Origin: Seiridium cupressi
Lineage: Eukaryota > Ascomycota > Sordariomycetes > Amphisphaeriales > Sporocadaceae
Assembly (NCBI GenBank): GCA_036674765.1
Contig: JARVKI010000058.1
Span: 124,001 to 188,000 of the forward strand
Direction of reading: 5' to 3'
Length of the DNA: 64,000 nt
Within the stretch, counting starts at the first letter, position 1, and each line of letters starts with the position of its first letter. This document shows positions 25,001 through 33,788 of the stretch, in pieces. A model generated the notes under the pieces. The model ran no database searches. It saw nothing but the letters and a program-made list of their open reading frames with translations, and was not told where the DNA came from. A program made the translations under genes and the position numbers.

Positions 25001-25216
25001 GTTGCCCACGTCAAGGACAACAGCGACAAAGACGGCGTCAGATGGTTCATCTGCAACGATAAGGACGTTTACAGAAGGGTGGTCGGCTCGCGCACGAACA
25101 CACCCCTAGAACGGGATTGGTATGACTGCGCGAACAAATTCACGCCGTTTGTGATCTTCTACAAGCGCAAGGATATCCCATGGTCATATGCGAAAGCTTC
25201 GGCTGGCTTGAAGTAA
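22020..25216 (+). CDS. DOA4: Ubiquitin-specific protease with rhodanese domain, DOA4 type
   Basis: Exons 22020-24176 and 24227-25216 (50-bp intron) give 1048 residues. An N-terminal helical region (about 30-130) resembles the USP8/DOA4 dimerisation or MIT-like segment. Residues 130-350 are Ser/Pro-rich. A rhodanese domain covers about 360-490 (LLLIDVRSRDEFDDGHI); its active-site loop reads VVIYDEDSILL, lacking the catalytic cysteine, as in other USP-linked rhodaneses. The USP domain starts with the Cys box GLINPRNNCFANSAIQ (Cys about 656) and ends with the His box NGGHYVAHVKD and WFICNDKDV. CQTCGD forms the first half of a zinc ribbon; the second pair is spaced CGSEIGEC, which is unusual. Yeast Doa4 recycles ubiquitin from cargo at endosomes. 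Orthology to DOA4 rather than to the paralogue UBP7 is inferred. Confidence 0.88.
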
Positions 25217-25856
25217 TCACATCAGAGTGACCCCATCCTCGGTCGCCATACACACAGATCTTCGCCGTTCCAGGACAGACTTTATGATAAAAGACGGCAC
25301 CCCTGGTTTTAACTGCCTCCAGGCGTGACTTCTGATTTACTGGGTACATAGCGAGCAGCATACATGTTGCGGCGGTTGGCATTGGGGAGCACTGGTCCTC
25401 ATAGTCTCAGATCGCTCCGAATGATTTTTGCACTGCTCCATGAAGCTGGGATGGCGGCCGTGCATGCGAGATATTCCGGCTCGGTAGCAATACAAAGTTG
25501 ATGGGCCTCTCCTTTGATCTCGACTGGTGTGGAATCGCTGGTGAACAACTATCAGTACACTCCCGTGCCAGTCAAGCTCACAGGCCTTGGTCGGAAATAT
25601 CCCTCATAAGACCAAGTTTCGTTTGCATCCAGAAATGAAGACTTTATAATATCATCTACATAGTCGGTCGGCTATGTTCTTTCACGATATCTCGACCCTT
25701 GCACCTGTGCCCTGTGCCCTATACCATATGCGTCAAACCTTGCGCTCGTCGCTTTCTTCCATGCATATGACGCGGATTGAACCTTTTATCAGCCCAACGC
25801 CGAAAATTAGATATCCGAATGTTTTTCCATTCATGATGTGGTGTGCCGGCGCCTAT
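25217..25856. other. Convergent 3' intergenic region
   Basis: 640 bp between the stop codons of the deubiquitinase (+) and the acyl-CoA synthetase (-). It should hold both 3' UTRs. No gene was seen. Confidence 0.55.
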
Positions 25857-28025
25857 CTACCCCTTGAATCCCGCTTCGAGCTCCTTTCCATACTTCTCCT
25901 TCAGCTTCCTCCTGTTAACCTTGTGTGTCGCCGTAACAAGGTTCTGTTTGATAAGTCAGCAGTCCATTCAATGCATAATAATGAGCTACTCGCTCCGATG
26001 AACCATATTGGGTTCGACACTCACATTAGCAGGCGTCCACTCTTCATCCACCAACACCACATTACTGACCAACTCCAAGCCGCCAAGGCCCCCTTTCTTG
26101 CCAACGGCAACCAAGTCCTTCAGCACGGCATTTTTAACTTTGCTGTCGTTGTGCATATCCTTCTCCTCCACGCCCAAGCTCTTTGCCAGCTCGCCGAGAT
26201 TCTTTTCATTCGGACTGACCAAAGCGATGGCCCTAGGATGCGAGGAGTCGCCGTGTACCATGATGTTTTGCAAGTACTGACTTCCTCTGTAAACAGCCTC
26301 GACCTTTTCCAGCGCGATGTACTCGCCTCCTTGCATTTTCACCAGGTTCTTGACGCGGTCAATCACCTTGATATGCCCGTTGTGGTCAATCTCGCCAATA
26401 TCGCCGGTCTTGAACCAACCGTCGGAGGTGATCGCATTCTTGGTCTCTTCAGGATTCTCATAGTATTCCTTGAGCACGGGCTTGCCTCTCAGCAGGATCT
26501 CACCCTGCGGCGGAGTGGTATCTGCACTGTAATTTAGCTCTGGCAGGCCGACGAGTTTCAGCTCCACGGCGCCCGGGACGGGGCCGATGGCGTTGGGCGT
26601 CCACTGGAGCGGGCATCCCAGTGATCCGTTCGCGCAGGTCTCCGTCAGGCCGTAACCAGATATCATGGGCGCGACCACCATGGACATGAAGTGCTGCGTG
26701 CTGTCGGAGATTCCAGAAGCGCCATTGAAGATGAAGCGCAATCTACCTCCAGTCATTGTCCGAACCTTGCCGAACACGATGTCGTCCAGGAGTGTGGCAC
26801 CAGGGAGGCCGTATGCCACGGCGGCTGATTTGAGGTTGTAAGCCCCCCAAAAGAGAGCCTTGGTCACGGCACCCGACGAGTTGACTTTGGCTTCAACACC
26901 TTTCTTGACCGTTTCCCAGATTTGCGGCACGCCGACCATGACGGTAGGTTTTAGCTCACGCATATCGCCGGCACAGTTACGCATGCTCGAATCGGACAGT
27001 GTGCGCGACGACCCATAGCCCAAGGTAGCACCAATGAAGACAACCAAGTTCTCCAGGCAGAGCTCGAAGATGTGTGCGAGAGGCAGGTACGCGAGGACGA
27101 CCTCCTTGGAGGAGACGCCCTCTGCCACGTTGCAGTGCAGACCCGCGACGCCGGCTATGATTCCCTCGTGGGTTATGGGCACACCCTTCGGCGGACCTGT
27201 TGAGCCAGAGGTGTACATTATGCAGTACAAATCGGTTGGCTTTGGCGGGACGGGGGCCGTTGGGTTTGCTTCTCCCAGAGCCCGGAGCTCGGAAAATGAG
27301 AGCACTTTGAGGTGAGAATGGGCTTCCTTGAAGGAGGCGATTTCGGAGTCTTCGACGGGCATGTTGGTTTCGTCGTTGTAGATCACATACTTGACATCCT
27401 CAGCCGCCTTCAAGGGACGTGACGCAGTTTTAAAGAGGTGAGGATCCGTGTACATGGCCTTGGCCTTGGTCTGGACTAGCGAGTGTTGCACACCATCAGG
27501 ACCCAGAGTATCGTAGGCCGTGGCGATGGTCAGCGACTGTGATGAACATGCGTGTGACATGCAGAGCCAGTTGGGGCTTGTGGAAGCAAAGATGTGCAGC
27601 TTGTCTCCGGGCTCCAACCCCAGCTTCCTCAGTCCAGCTCCGACCTGCAGGATGAGTTTCTCATACTCGGAGTACGTGAGGAAGGAAAAGCCGGACAGCT
27701 CAAAGTATTGCCATTCCTTGTCGACCTTCTTGGTCTGACCGTCCACGACCTTGTCGACCTTTTTGGTCTCCTTGTGTACCTTCACGAGCTTACGCGAGCC
27801 GATGGCGTCCTTATTGGAATACTTTTCCGCGCTGTTCTTGACCAATTCATAAATGGTGCTCACGTTCGGGGCAGGCTTCTCGATGAGGCCGTCCTTGGCC
27901 TTGGAGTGGCGGTAGGGAGGCGTCTCGCCGTCTTGCGCCAGCTCGCCCGGGGATTGTACTGAGAACGGCGGCTGTTGGACGAAATGGAGGGGCATGATGC
28001 CCTCCTTTTGCTCGGGTAGACTCAT
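25857..28025 (-). CDS. FAA1: Long-chain acyl-CoA synthetase (FAA1/FAA4 family)
   Basis: Exons 28025-26025 and 25943-25857 (81-bp intron, GTGAGT donor, AAACAG acceptor) give 695 residues, the normal family length. The AMP-binding signature YTSGSTGPPKGVP lies near residue 275. Downstream are SGYGLTETCANGS, GWFKTGDIGEID and DRVKNLVKMQGGEYIALEKVE, the adenylation-hinge motifs of eukaryotic long-chain acyl-CoA synthetases. The small last exon restores TPANNLVTATHKVNRRKL, including the conserved C-terminal lysine-rich stretch. The enzyme activates C12-C18 fatty acids with ATP and CoA for lipid synthesis, import or beta-oxidation. Without the last exon the reading frame ends in intron sequence. FAA1 versus FAA4 cannot be separated here. 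Confidence 0.93.
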
Positions 28026-29791
28026 GGCGGATAACTACTGTTGGCCTCTATGGTGAACGAGAAGATCAAGTTGGAGTTGTGTGGATGTAGTACGGGATTA
28101 CACGGTGACGCTTGGGTTATCTCCAAAGATGCAACGGAGAAGAGAAGGCTGGCGGTCCGTAAGAATGATGTCACCAATCTGCGACGCGTCGAGCAAGCGT
28201 ATGAGAATCGTCCAGGTCACGCGAAGATCGAAATCTGCTCCAGGAGACGGAATAACAATGGAGGCAATGTCGAACTTTCTACCAGAACATAAGCAATTGC
28301 AAACGACAGCCCTCTAGTTAATAGGCGGGTAGGCAGATACCAAGGCAGGTCCAGAAGGCCAAGGGTCCAAAATCCCAGGTGACGTCGGCGCCAGGATTAT
28401 GATGGACAGCTAACCAGAAACAGCTAGGCCCGGTAGAGCTTGGCCACTAGTTTAGTGTACTGGCGCTCATCATGGGTGGCCGCCACAGAATACCATAGGC
28501 ACGCTGAAAATCAATGTATGACAAAATATAAAAGTTAAAAATCCAACAGTGACTATTTATCGCAATAGCAAGGCTAGAAAATTGAGATTGGGCATAATAG
28601 AATACAACGGTCGAAGAAAAGACCATTTGACTCTGTGATTCATTCTTATAATTGCACCATTCGGGAGTCACTCTAGTCTCGGCATTGGAAGTGGACAATG
28701 ACGATTGAAGGGGAGACAGAAGATGGCGGCTTGCCATAACGCCATGTTCCCCCAGGGGCCATCCTTCAACTAAGAAGGATTCGGAAACTATTGAGTTTAC
28801 CACTGCTGGATGGCCGTGACCACCAAACTACATTAAACCGAACCAGCCACTCAAGCATCAGCTAGGTGCTTAGTGAGCCGAGGCATGTGGTCTTGTCAGC
28901 GTTGCGCCGCCGCACAACTAATGTTGGGGAGAAACACGTCCACGCGCTGTTGGAGCTTCTGCCTTGGGTCTATACCACGCGATCAGATCAGCTTGACAGG
29001 ATGATATCAGACGGGTCTCTGGCAACCAAGCAAAAACGTTCAACCCGAGCAAACTGGATCACTAATTCGATTCGCTGGGTATTTGCGGCGCCGAGGAAAG
29101 GGTCCAGACCAAGCCGATGTATATAGATATAAGGCGAAATTAGTTGAAAATTCTAAAAATGAATCTTCATCTTTGGACATTTAGAACTTATTTCATATCC
29201 GAACCAACTAAAAGAGGAATAAATAGATCAAAACGTATTTTCCTGTTAGGGCTGCATTAGAAGACCGCTTTTTTCCGGTGTCATGGCGCCATTACTATAA
29301 TTGCCCATGATCGACTAGCCTCGTCTAGCACAGTCCGACTTGGTATAAGTCACTCCCGTCCTGGATCTCTGGCATTCTCCAGCATGGGTACCACGTATCC
29401 GCCTTTTCAAGGATGCACAAATCCAGAAACTTTCTGTGTTGTACTGATAGCACCTTCTTATTCTCTATCATTGCCTCCATGCAATAGATCCGATCCGCAA
29501 AATACGTGGTAGAGGAGAGTCTAGAAACAGCTTCAGAGAAGAAGCCTGCATGCCCAGGCAGGAAAGACGCACGGTAGTACCATACGCGTTGCCTATCCGA
29601 AACAGCTCATGTTGCTTCGGGAACAAGGCTTTAAAACAGCAGCCCAGATGTTGTGCCTTGGAAAAGGCACGGACTATTCTCTGGCAACCCTGAGAGTCCC
29701 TTTCTAGGTTATGTAAAAGAAGTGATCGGACCAAACGCATTTCCTTGACGTGCACATCTTGTCTGAACACCATAGCGTTCAACTAGCAGAT
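28026..29791. promoter_or_regulatory. Upstream region of the acyl-CoA synthetase
   Basis: 1.8 kb holding the promoter of the synthetase (-) and, at the right end, that of the orphan gene (+). CCGAGG hexamers, the core recognised by FarA/CTF1-type fatty-acid regulators, occur at 28878-28883 and 29091-29096. Both are 850 bp or more from the start codon, so a role is speculative. An AT-rich stretch lies at about 29120-29250. Open frames such as 28447-28803 (-) and 29468-29782 (-) show no recognisable content. Confidence 0.4.
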
Positions 29792-30328
29792 ATGGCAAAT
29801 CGCAGCACTCCTATTCGGCTCGTCGAGTGGCAGCCAGGTGCTCCAAACAAGGACCAACTATCGTATGCTTCCAGGGTGCGAAATTTCGAGTTTTTGAATT
29901 CGAAGGAGAGCGTTCTTCCAGTGGCTCGTAAGCGTAAGCCGAGCGGAAAAGCTACCCCCGCCCCCGGAATTATACGGGAAAACCCTCCTCGATCACCTCT
30001 CCCAGGAGTTGAGTTGACTCCCACAAAGTCATCCGCGGACAAGCGTCATGCGCGCAGCGTCATCGACAGCGAATGGCGAACTAGACCCCGATTCAACTAC
30101 GCCCTCAACGACAACCTCGAGACCGAGAGGATGATAAAGGATTTGCCCATCATGTCGACCGAGAATCTGTTGCTCCTCCGACAACATGTCGATATTCAGT
30201 TAGCAAAACGCCAAGTCCGCGACGAAACCGCCACTGATGGAATAGAGGACTGGGATGTTCTGGATGAAGACGAAGCCTTACAGAACTCGGGCAATCAATT
30301 TTACGTCATCGATGCTGAAGATACATGA
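29792..30328 (+). CDS. Hypothetical protein with basic middle and acidic tail
   Basis: An intronless frame of 178 residues from the ATG at 29792; an in-frame ATG at about 29750 would add 14 residues. I do not recognise the family. The N-terminal third contains RVRNFEFLNSKE, and the middle is Lys/Pro/Ser-rich (ARKRKPSGKATPAPG), resembling a nuclear localisation signal. A possibly helical segment, TENLLLLRQHVDIQLAKR, follows, and the C-terminus is acidic (GIEDWDVLDEDEAL). The composition looks protein-like rather than random, with evenly used codons and no low-complexity run. No domain supports a function. It could be a lineage-specific nuclear protein or a chance frame. Confidence 0.5.
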   Translation: MANRSTPIRLVEWQPGAPNKDQLSYASRVRNFEFLNSKESVLPVARKRKPSGKATPAPGIIRENPPRSPLPGVELTPTKSSADKRHARSVIDSEWRTRPRFNYALNDNLETERMIKDLPIMSTENLLLLRQHVDIQLAKRQVRDETATDGIEDWDVLDEDEALQNSGNQFYVIDAEDT

Positions 30329-31293
30329 TGCGGGCAATGACTATGTCGTTTTCGTGCACTCATAAATATTGCTTTAGTCAGTGGGTCGTTATCGACAGGC
30401 CGAGGGTTGACAGTGCTGCTATGTATTCGATAAACTCTTAGATATGTGGTAATGCTATGTTCTGGCGGCTAAGCCATGCTTCTCTCTGACATGGCGTGCA
30501 TATTCTGCTGAGTGAGATGACAGCTTGCATTTCAACGATCTCGTTTCATCTTTTTGAGCCGAGCCTTTTGCGATCTAGTTTCAAAACAAGACTTGGATTG
30601 AGTTCAAATCTGACAGACTATAGGTATCACTCGGTGTTCTTGTTTCAGATAGTCATGTATCGTTCCTTGACAAAGCTGAAGCAGATACATATCGTGTTAT
30701 TGGGGGCCGGAGTTAGTGTAACAACGCAGGGGGGAGTGGTGTGCCTTTATATGCCACAAGATTGCTTTTCCTGTTGTGCTACCTGCAGAGTTTTCAATAT
30801 AGTGAATCAGACTATCAATTTCAGAATCTTCACATTGTCTCTTCACTCAGAACTAACTCAACCACATTGTGAAGACCGCCTGCTTGGGTCTAACGTGACG
30901 CAGAGTGGTTATGCAGCAAATGAAGGGACTTACAGTGGCTGTAGGACATCAAATGACACCACAGTTCTTCGAGATCTTCATTTTTCTCCCTCAATACTCA
31001 ATATGCCGCGACTGAGCCCTTTGCAAATTGAGACCTTGGCCCGAAACCCGTGTTACACGCGGGTGATAGCCGACGGGCGCCAAAATTGAGGGACCAAAGA
31101 AACTTCCAGACCTTCTGCCGGTCAACTTTATTTTCTCATTTGATGGCTTGATTTCTAGCTGGGGTGCACGTCGGTCACAAGAAAGCTTTAACCATCGCAA
31201 GTTGGTCACCTCGGCAGGGGCCTCCCCACTCTCAAATCCTCTCCCGTCTACGGGTGAACATCAGCTGGAGCTGGTCACACCAAAGCGAACAGG
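30329..31293. other. Intergenic, no well-supported gene
   Basis: 965 bp between two plus-strand genes. It contains an open frame at 30496-31089 (197 codons) rich in Phe, Ser, Thr and Cys, with no recognisable motif. I regard it as chance; the right part is the promoter of the small secreted protein. Confidence 0.45.
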
Positions 31294-31693
31294 ATGCGCC
31301 TGACCAACCTTGTTCTTCTCTGCTTGGCCAGCCTGATCACCGTTTCAGCTGATCGAGTCACAACAACCATCTGCTCCAAGACGGCCACTGCCATGTCGAC
31401 CATCAGCAATGCACCCTCCTTTCCGGCGCAGGACACGATTGTTCACTGCAATACCACAGCTTCAAATTGCTACTACCAATACAAGACATGCAACGATGTC
31501 ATGACGTTCGTCTCCAAGTAAGGTTCTCTGCGGTCCATAGACAGAGTAATAATCGCATAATCTAACCATGAGCAGCTGCTACCCTGCTTGTGTCACCGCG
31601 ACCACTTTCACCTGTCCTCAAGAACCTGTTACGACCGATACAGTCGACTGCTACGATGACTTTACAATCAACCGTCTTGGGGCCCGAGCCTAG
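31294..31693 (+). CDS. Small secreted cysteine-rich protein (eight cysteines)
   Basis: Exons 31294-31517 and 31576-31693, joined across a 58-bp intron (GTAAGG donor, AGCAG acceptor), encode 113 residues. Residues 1-19 (MRLTNLVLLCLASLITVSA) are a clear signal peptide. The mature part of about 94 residues is Thr-rich and holds eight cysteines, an even number compatible with four disulfides; four of them fall in NCYYQYKTCN and SNCYPAC. No transmembrane segment or GPI signal is visible, and the tail ends LGARA. I do not recognise a named family. Size, signal peptide and cysteine content fit the general class of fungal small secreted proteins, some of which act at host or microbe interfaces, but nothing here shows a function. 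Without splicing the frame stops at 31521 and loses half of the cysteines. Confidence 0.7.
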
Positions 31694-32571
31694 ACTATAG
31701 GGTTGATACTAGAATTTCTCATTGCAGTAAAAGGAAACTTGCTCTGAGGTAGTCCAGAGAACATGATTATATATTATACAATCACTGATAGCTTCGTAAG
31801 CTTATTGTGGAATTCTAGGTACAGACCCCTTATAAGTTCAGGTGAATCCAGCGTATAGAATTTTGAATCGTTTCACCGGACCCCAACTCTCAACAACCCT
31901 GAATGGAAGCTTAGTTTGAAAGGCAATAATCATGTACAGGTCTTTCTTGAAAGTCTTTTCATCGACTGTCCGGATGCCTAGGATGGGGTAGGCAAAAAGC
32001 GCTTCCTGCTGCAAGTTCTCCTCATTTGGTTGAGTCTGTATTTTCTTGCAGTTCAATACCGCAACCTGTAAGTCGCGGATATAAACCAAGCTTCTTGAGG
32101 CTCCACATGGCCACGGAGACTGATGTGGGTTTGGCCATGACGAACATGTGCGAGACTTGTCTCAAAGTTGGTAGATTGGATTTGACTCGTTGACTACACA
32201 GGTGTCAACGCGTGACTTTGGCTGCAAAAGTTGGATGCAATTCCGGGCCCTTTCCTCGAATTGACGAACAGTCTGCCAAGAGTATAGGGCGTGGATGAGC
32301 AATTTGGATCAAATTACCCTATGCGGTAACGGCAGCGACATGCTAGTCCCACACTAGACACGTTCTATATCTGTGGTGGCGGCCACCACCTATTGCAATC
32401 GTATTTTAGTAACTGAAGCCGCAGTTCTCTAACTTTACCCTAAATTGACTCAGTGATCTGATGCCATATCCCAGAATCGCCGATATCGGTATCTGGGGAC
32501 TGGTAGGATTAGCAACAAATCTCCTATGACTTCATCAATGCCACTGATTTCTCCTTTATCACACTACGAAA
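31694..32571. promoter_or_regulatory. Intergenic region upstream of the GNAT gene
   Basis: 878 bp. It contains an 8-bp perfect inverted repeat with a 1-nt centre, GTGGTGGC-g-GCCACCAC, at 32373-32389, about 185 bp before the GNAT start codon. An 83-codon minus-strand frame (31838-32089) has no recognisable content. Confidence 0.45.
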
Positions 32572-33156
32572 ATGGTGTCGATGGCCTCACAGCTTCGTAA
32601 CCGGAAATGGTCACGGGACGAGTACATTGTCTCGACAGCCTCATCCCTGGCCTCGGCCAAGGCTCTCAACGTCGTCTTTGACTCTCCAGCCATGCACTGG
32701 GCCAAGCCAATCCCGGACTCGGTTATGGAAGAAACCTTGCAGAATTCGCTGTTTTTCGGGCTTTATAGAACGCATAGCGGCAATGTTTCAGATTCGGAGG
32801 AAGGAACCCAAACTTCAGATGTTCCCGCACCTGGGGGAGCAGTGGGCGATCAAACACCAAAACTGGACATGGTCGGTTGTGCGCGCTGCATCACCGATTT
32901 CACTACCTTTCTATACCTCACCGATGTCTGGGTGGACAGCCGGGACCAGGGAAAGGGACTGGGGAAATGGCTTATCAGTTGCGTACAAGAGACTATCGAG
33001 AGCATGCCATACCTACGAAGAAACATGCTGTTCACTGGAGATTGGGGGCGGTCTGTACCATTCTATGAGAAGCTCATGGGCATGACAGTGCTGGAGACCC
33101 AGAGGGGGACAGGAGTAGCGATCATGGAGAGGAAAGGGCCGGGCAATCCAGTGTAG
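32572..33156 (+). CDS. GNAT-family N-acetyltransferase
   Basis: Single exon, 194 residues. The C-terminal half holds the GNAT fold: a beta strand FLYLTDVWVDSRDQGKGLGKWL, in which QGKGLG fits the acetyl-CoA pyrophosphate-binding motif A (Q/RxxGxG/A), followed by a helix and FTGDWGRSVPFYEKLMGM, the usual motif B region with the conserved Tyr. The N-terminal third includes YIVSTASSLASAKALN and an LYRTHSG strand. The short acidic insert at residues 75-95 (SDSEEGTQTSDVPAPG) is probably a loop. Similar small fungal GNATs are usually annotated as generic acetyltransferases. The acceptor substrate is unknown, and cytosolic location is inferred from the absence of a targeting signal. Confidence 0.85.
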   Translation: MVSMASQLRNRKWSRDEYIVSTASSLASAKALNVVFDSPAMHWAKPIPDSVMEETLQNSLFFGLYRTHSGNVSDSEEGTQTSDVPAPGGAVGDQTPKLDMVGCARCITDFTTFLYLTDVWVDSRDQGKGLGKWLISCVQETIESMPYLRRNMLFTGDWGRSVPFYEKLMGMTVLETQRGTGVAIMERKGPGNPV

Positions 33157-33788
33157 CCATTTCAGAGATCCGGAGAACAGCCATGGCTAATAGGTTTGGC
33201 TGCCATGCCACTAGCGATGTTTGGGCAGCCTAAACCCCACGAGCCTTAGAGCATTTTGTCTTTTTATTTTCCTACTCGTGATGTTTTCTAACGCAGTGAG
33301 ATGTCCACTTCTTGCTCGCACTGCACACAAGTCACGACTGCACTCTTCGCTGCGTCCCGGTCATTTTGGATAAGACAGGAATCATTCCGTGGGCTCACAC
33401 ATCATACATAGTTGACATCGTTGCTTGGACACCCGGATTCGGCAGATGCATTATCGATCTGCTACATGACTGGCTGATGATATGATAAAAAGAGGACGGA
33501 AGGTGACCCCAACTTGAGGCCGATGAGCTATTGCATACTGCAGCTGTTACTGCTGTAGGTATCCGACAGTGGGGCAAATTGTTTTTCCGGGCCGCCAAAA
33601 ACTTGGGGATCGGGGCCCGCAGAATTTCGAGAATTTGGGAGACCAGCACAAGGCAGACGGAGGGGCAAGTAAATAGCTGCGGAACACCACATTGTCCGTC
33701 TGCTTCTCGTCGATACTTTGCTCCGACCCCTTCATCTACTCACTCCCACGTCGCAGCCAAGCTCTTTGAGAGCACCGAGTCTTTCAAG
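33157..33788. promoter_or_regulatory. Upstream region of CCT5
   Basis: 632 bp between the GNAT stop codon and the CCT5 start. GAATTTCGAGAATTT at 33622-33636 resembles a heat-shock element with imperfect spacing, about 155 bp before the ATG. It is suggestive only. Confidence 0.35.

Noticed and set aside
25674..26537. 287-codon plus-strand frame opposite the acyl-CoA synthetase
   Set aside because: It overlaps the well-supported synthetase 3' end on the other strand and has no domain of its own.
30496..31089. 197-codon plus-strand frame
   Set aside because: Phe/Ser/Thr/Cys-rich with no motif, AT-rich DNA and no plausible splice extension; likely chance.
33622..33636. Heat-shock-element-like GAATTTCGAGAATTT upstream of CCT5
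   Set aside because: The spacing between GAA and TTC blocks is one base rather than two, so it is noted but not called as a site.
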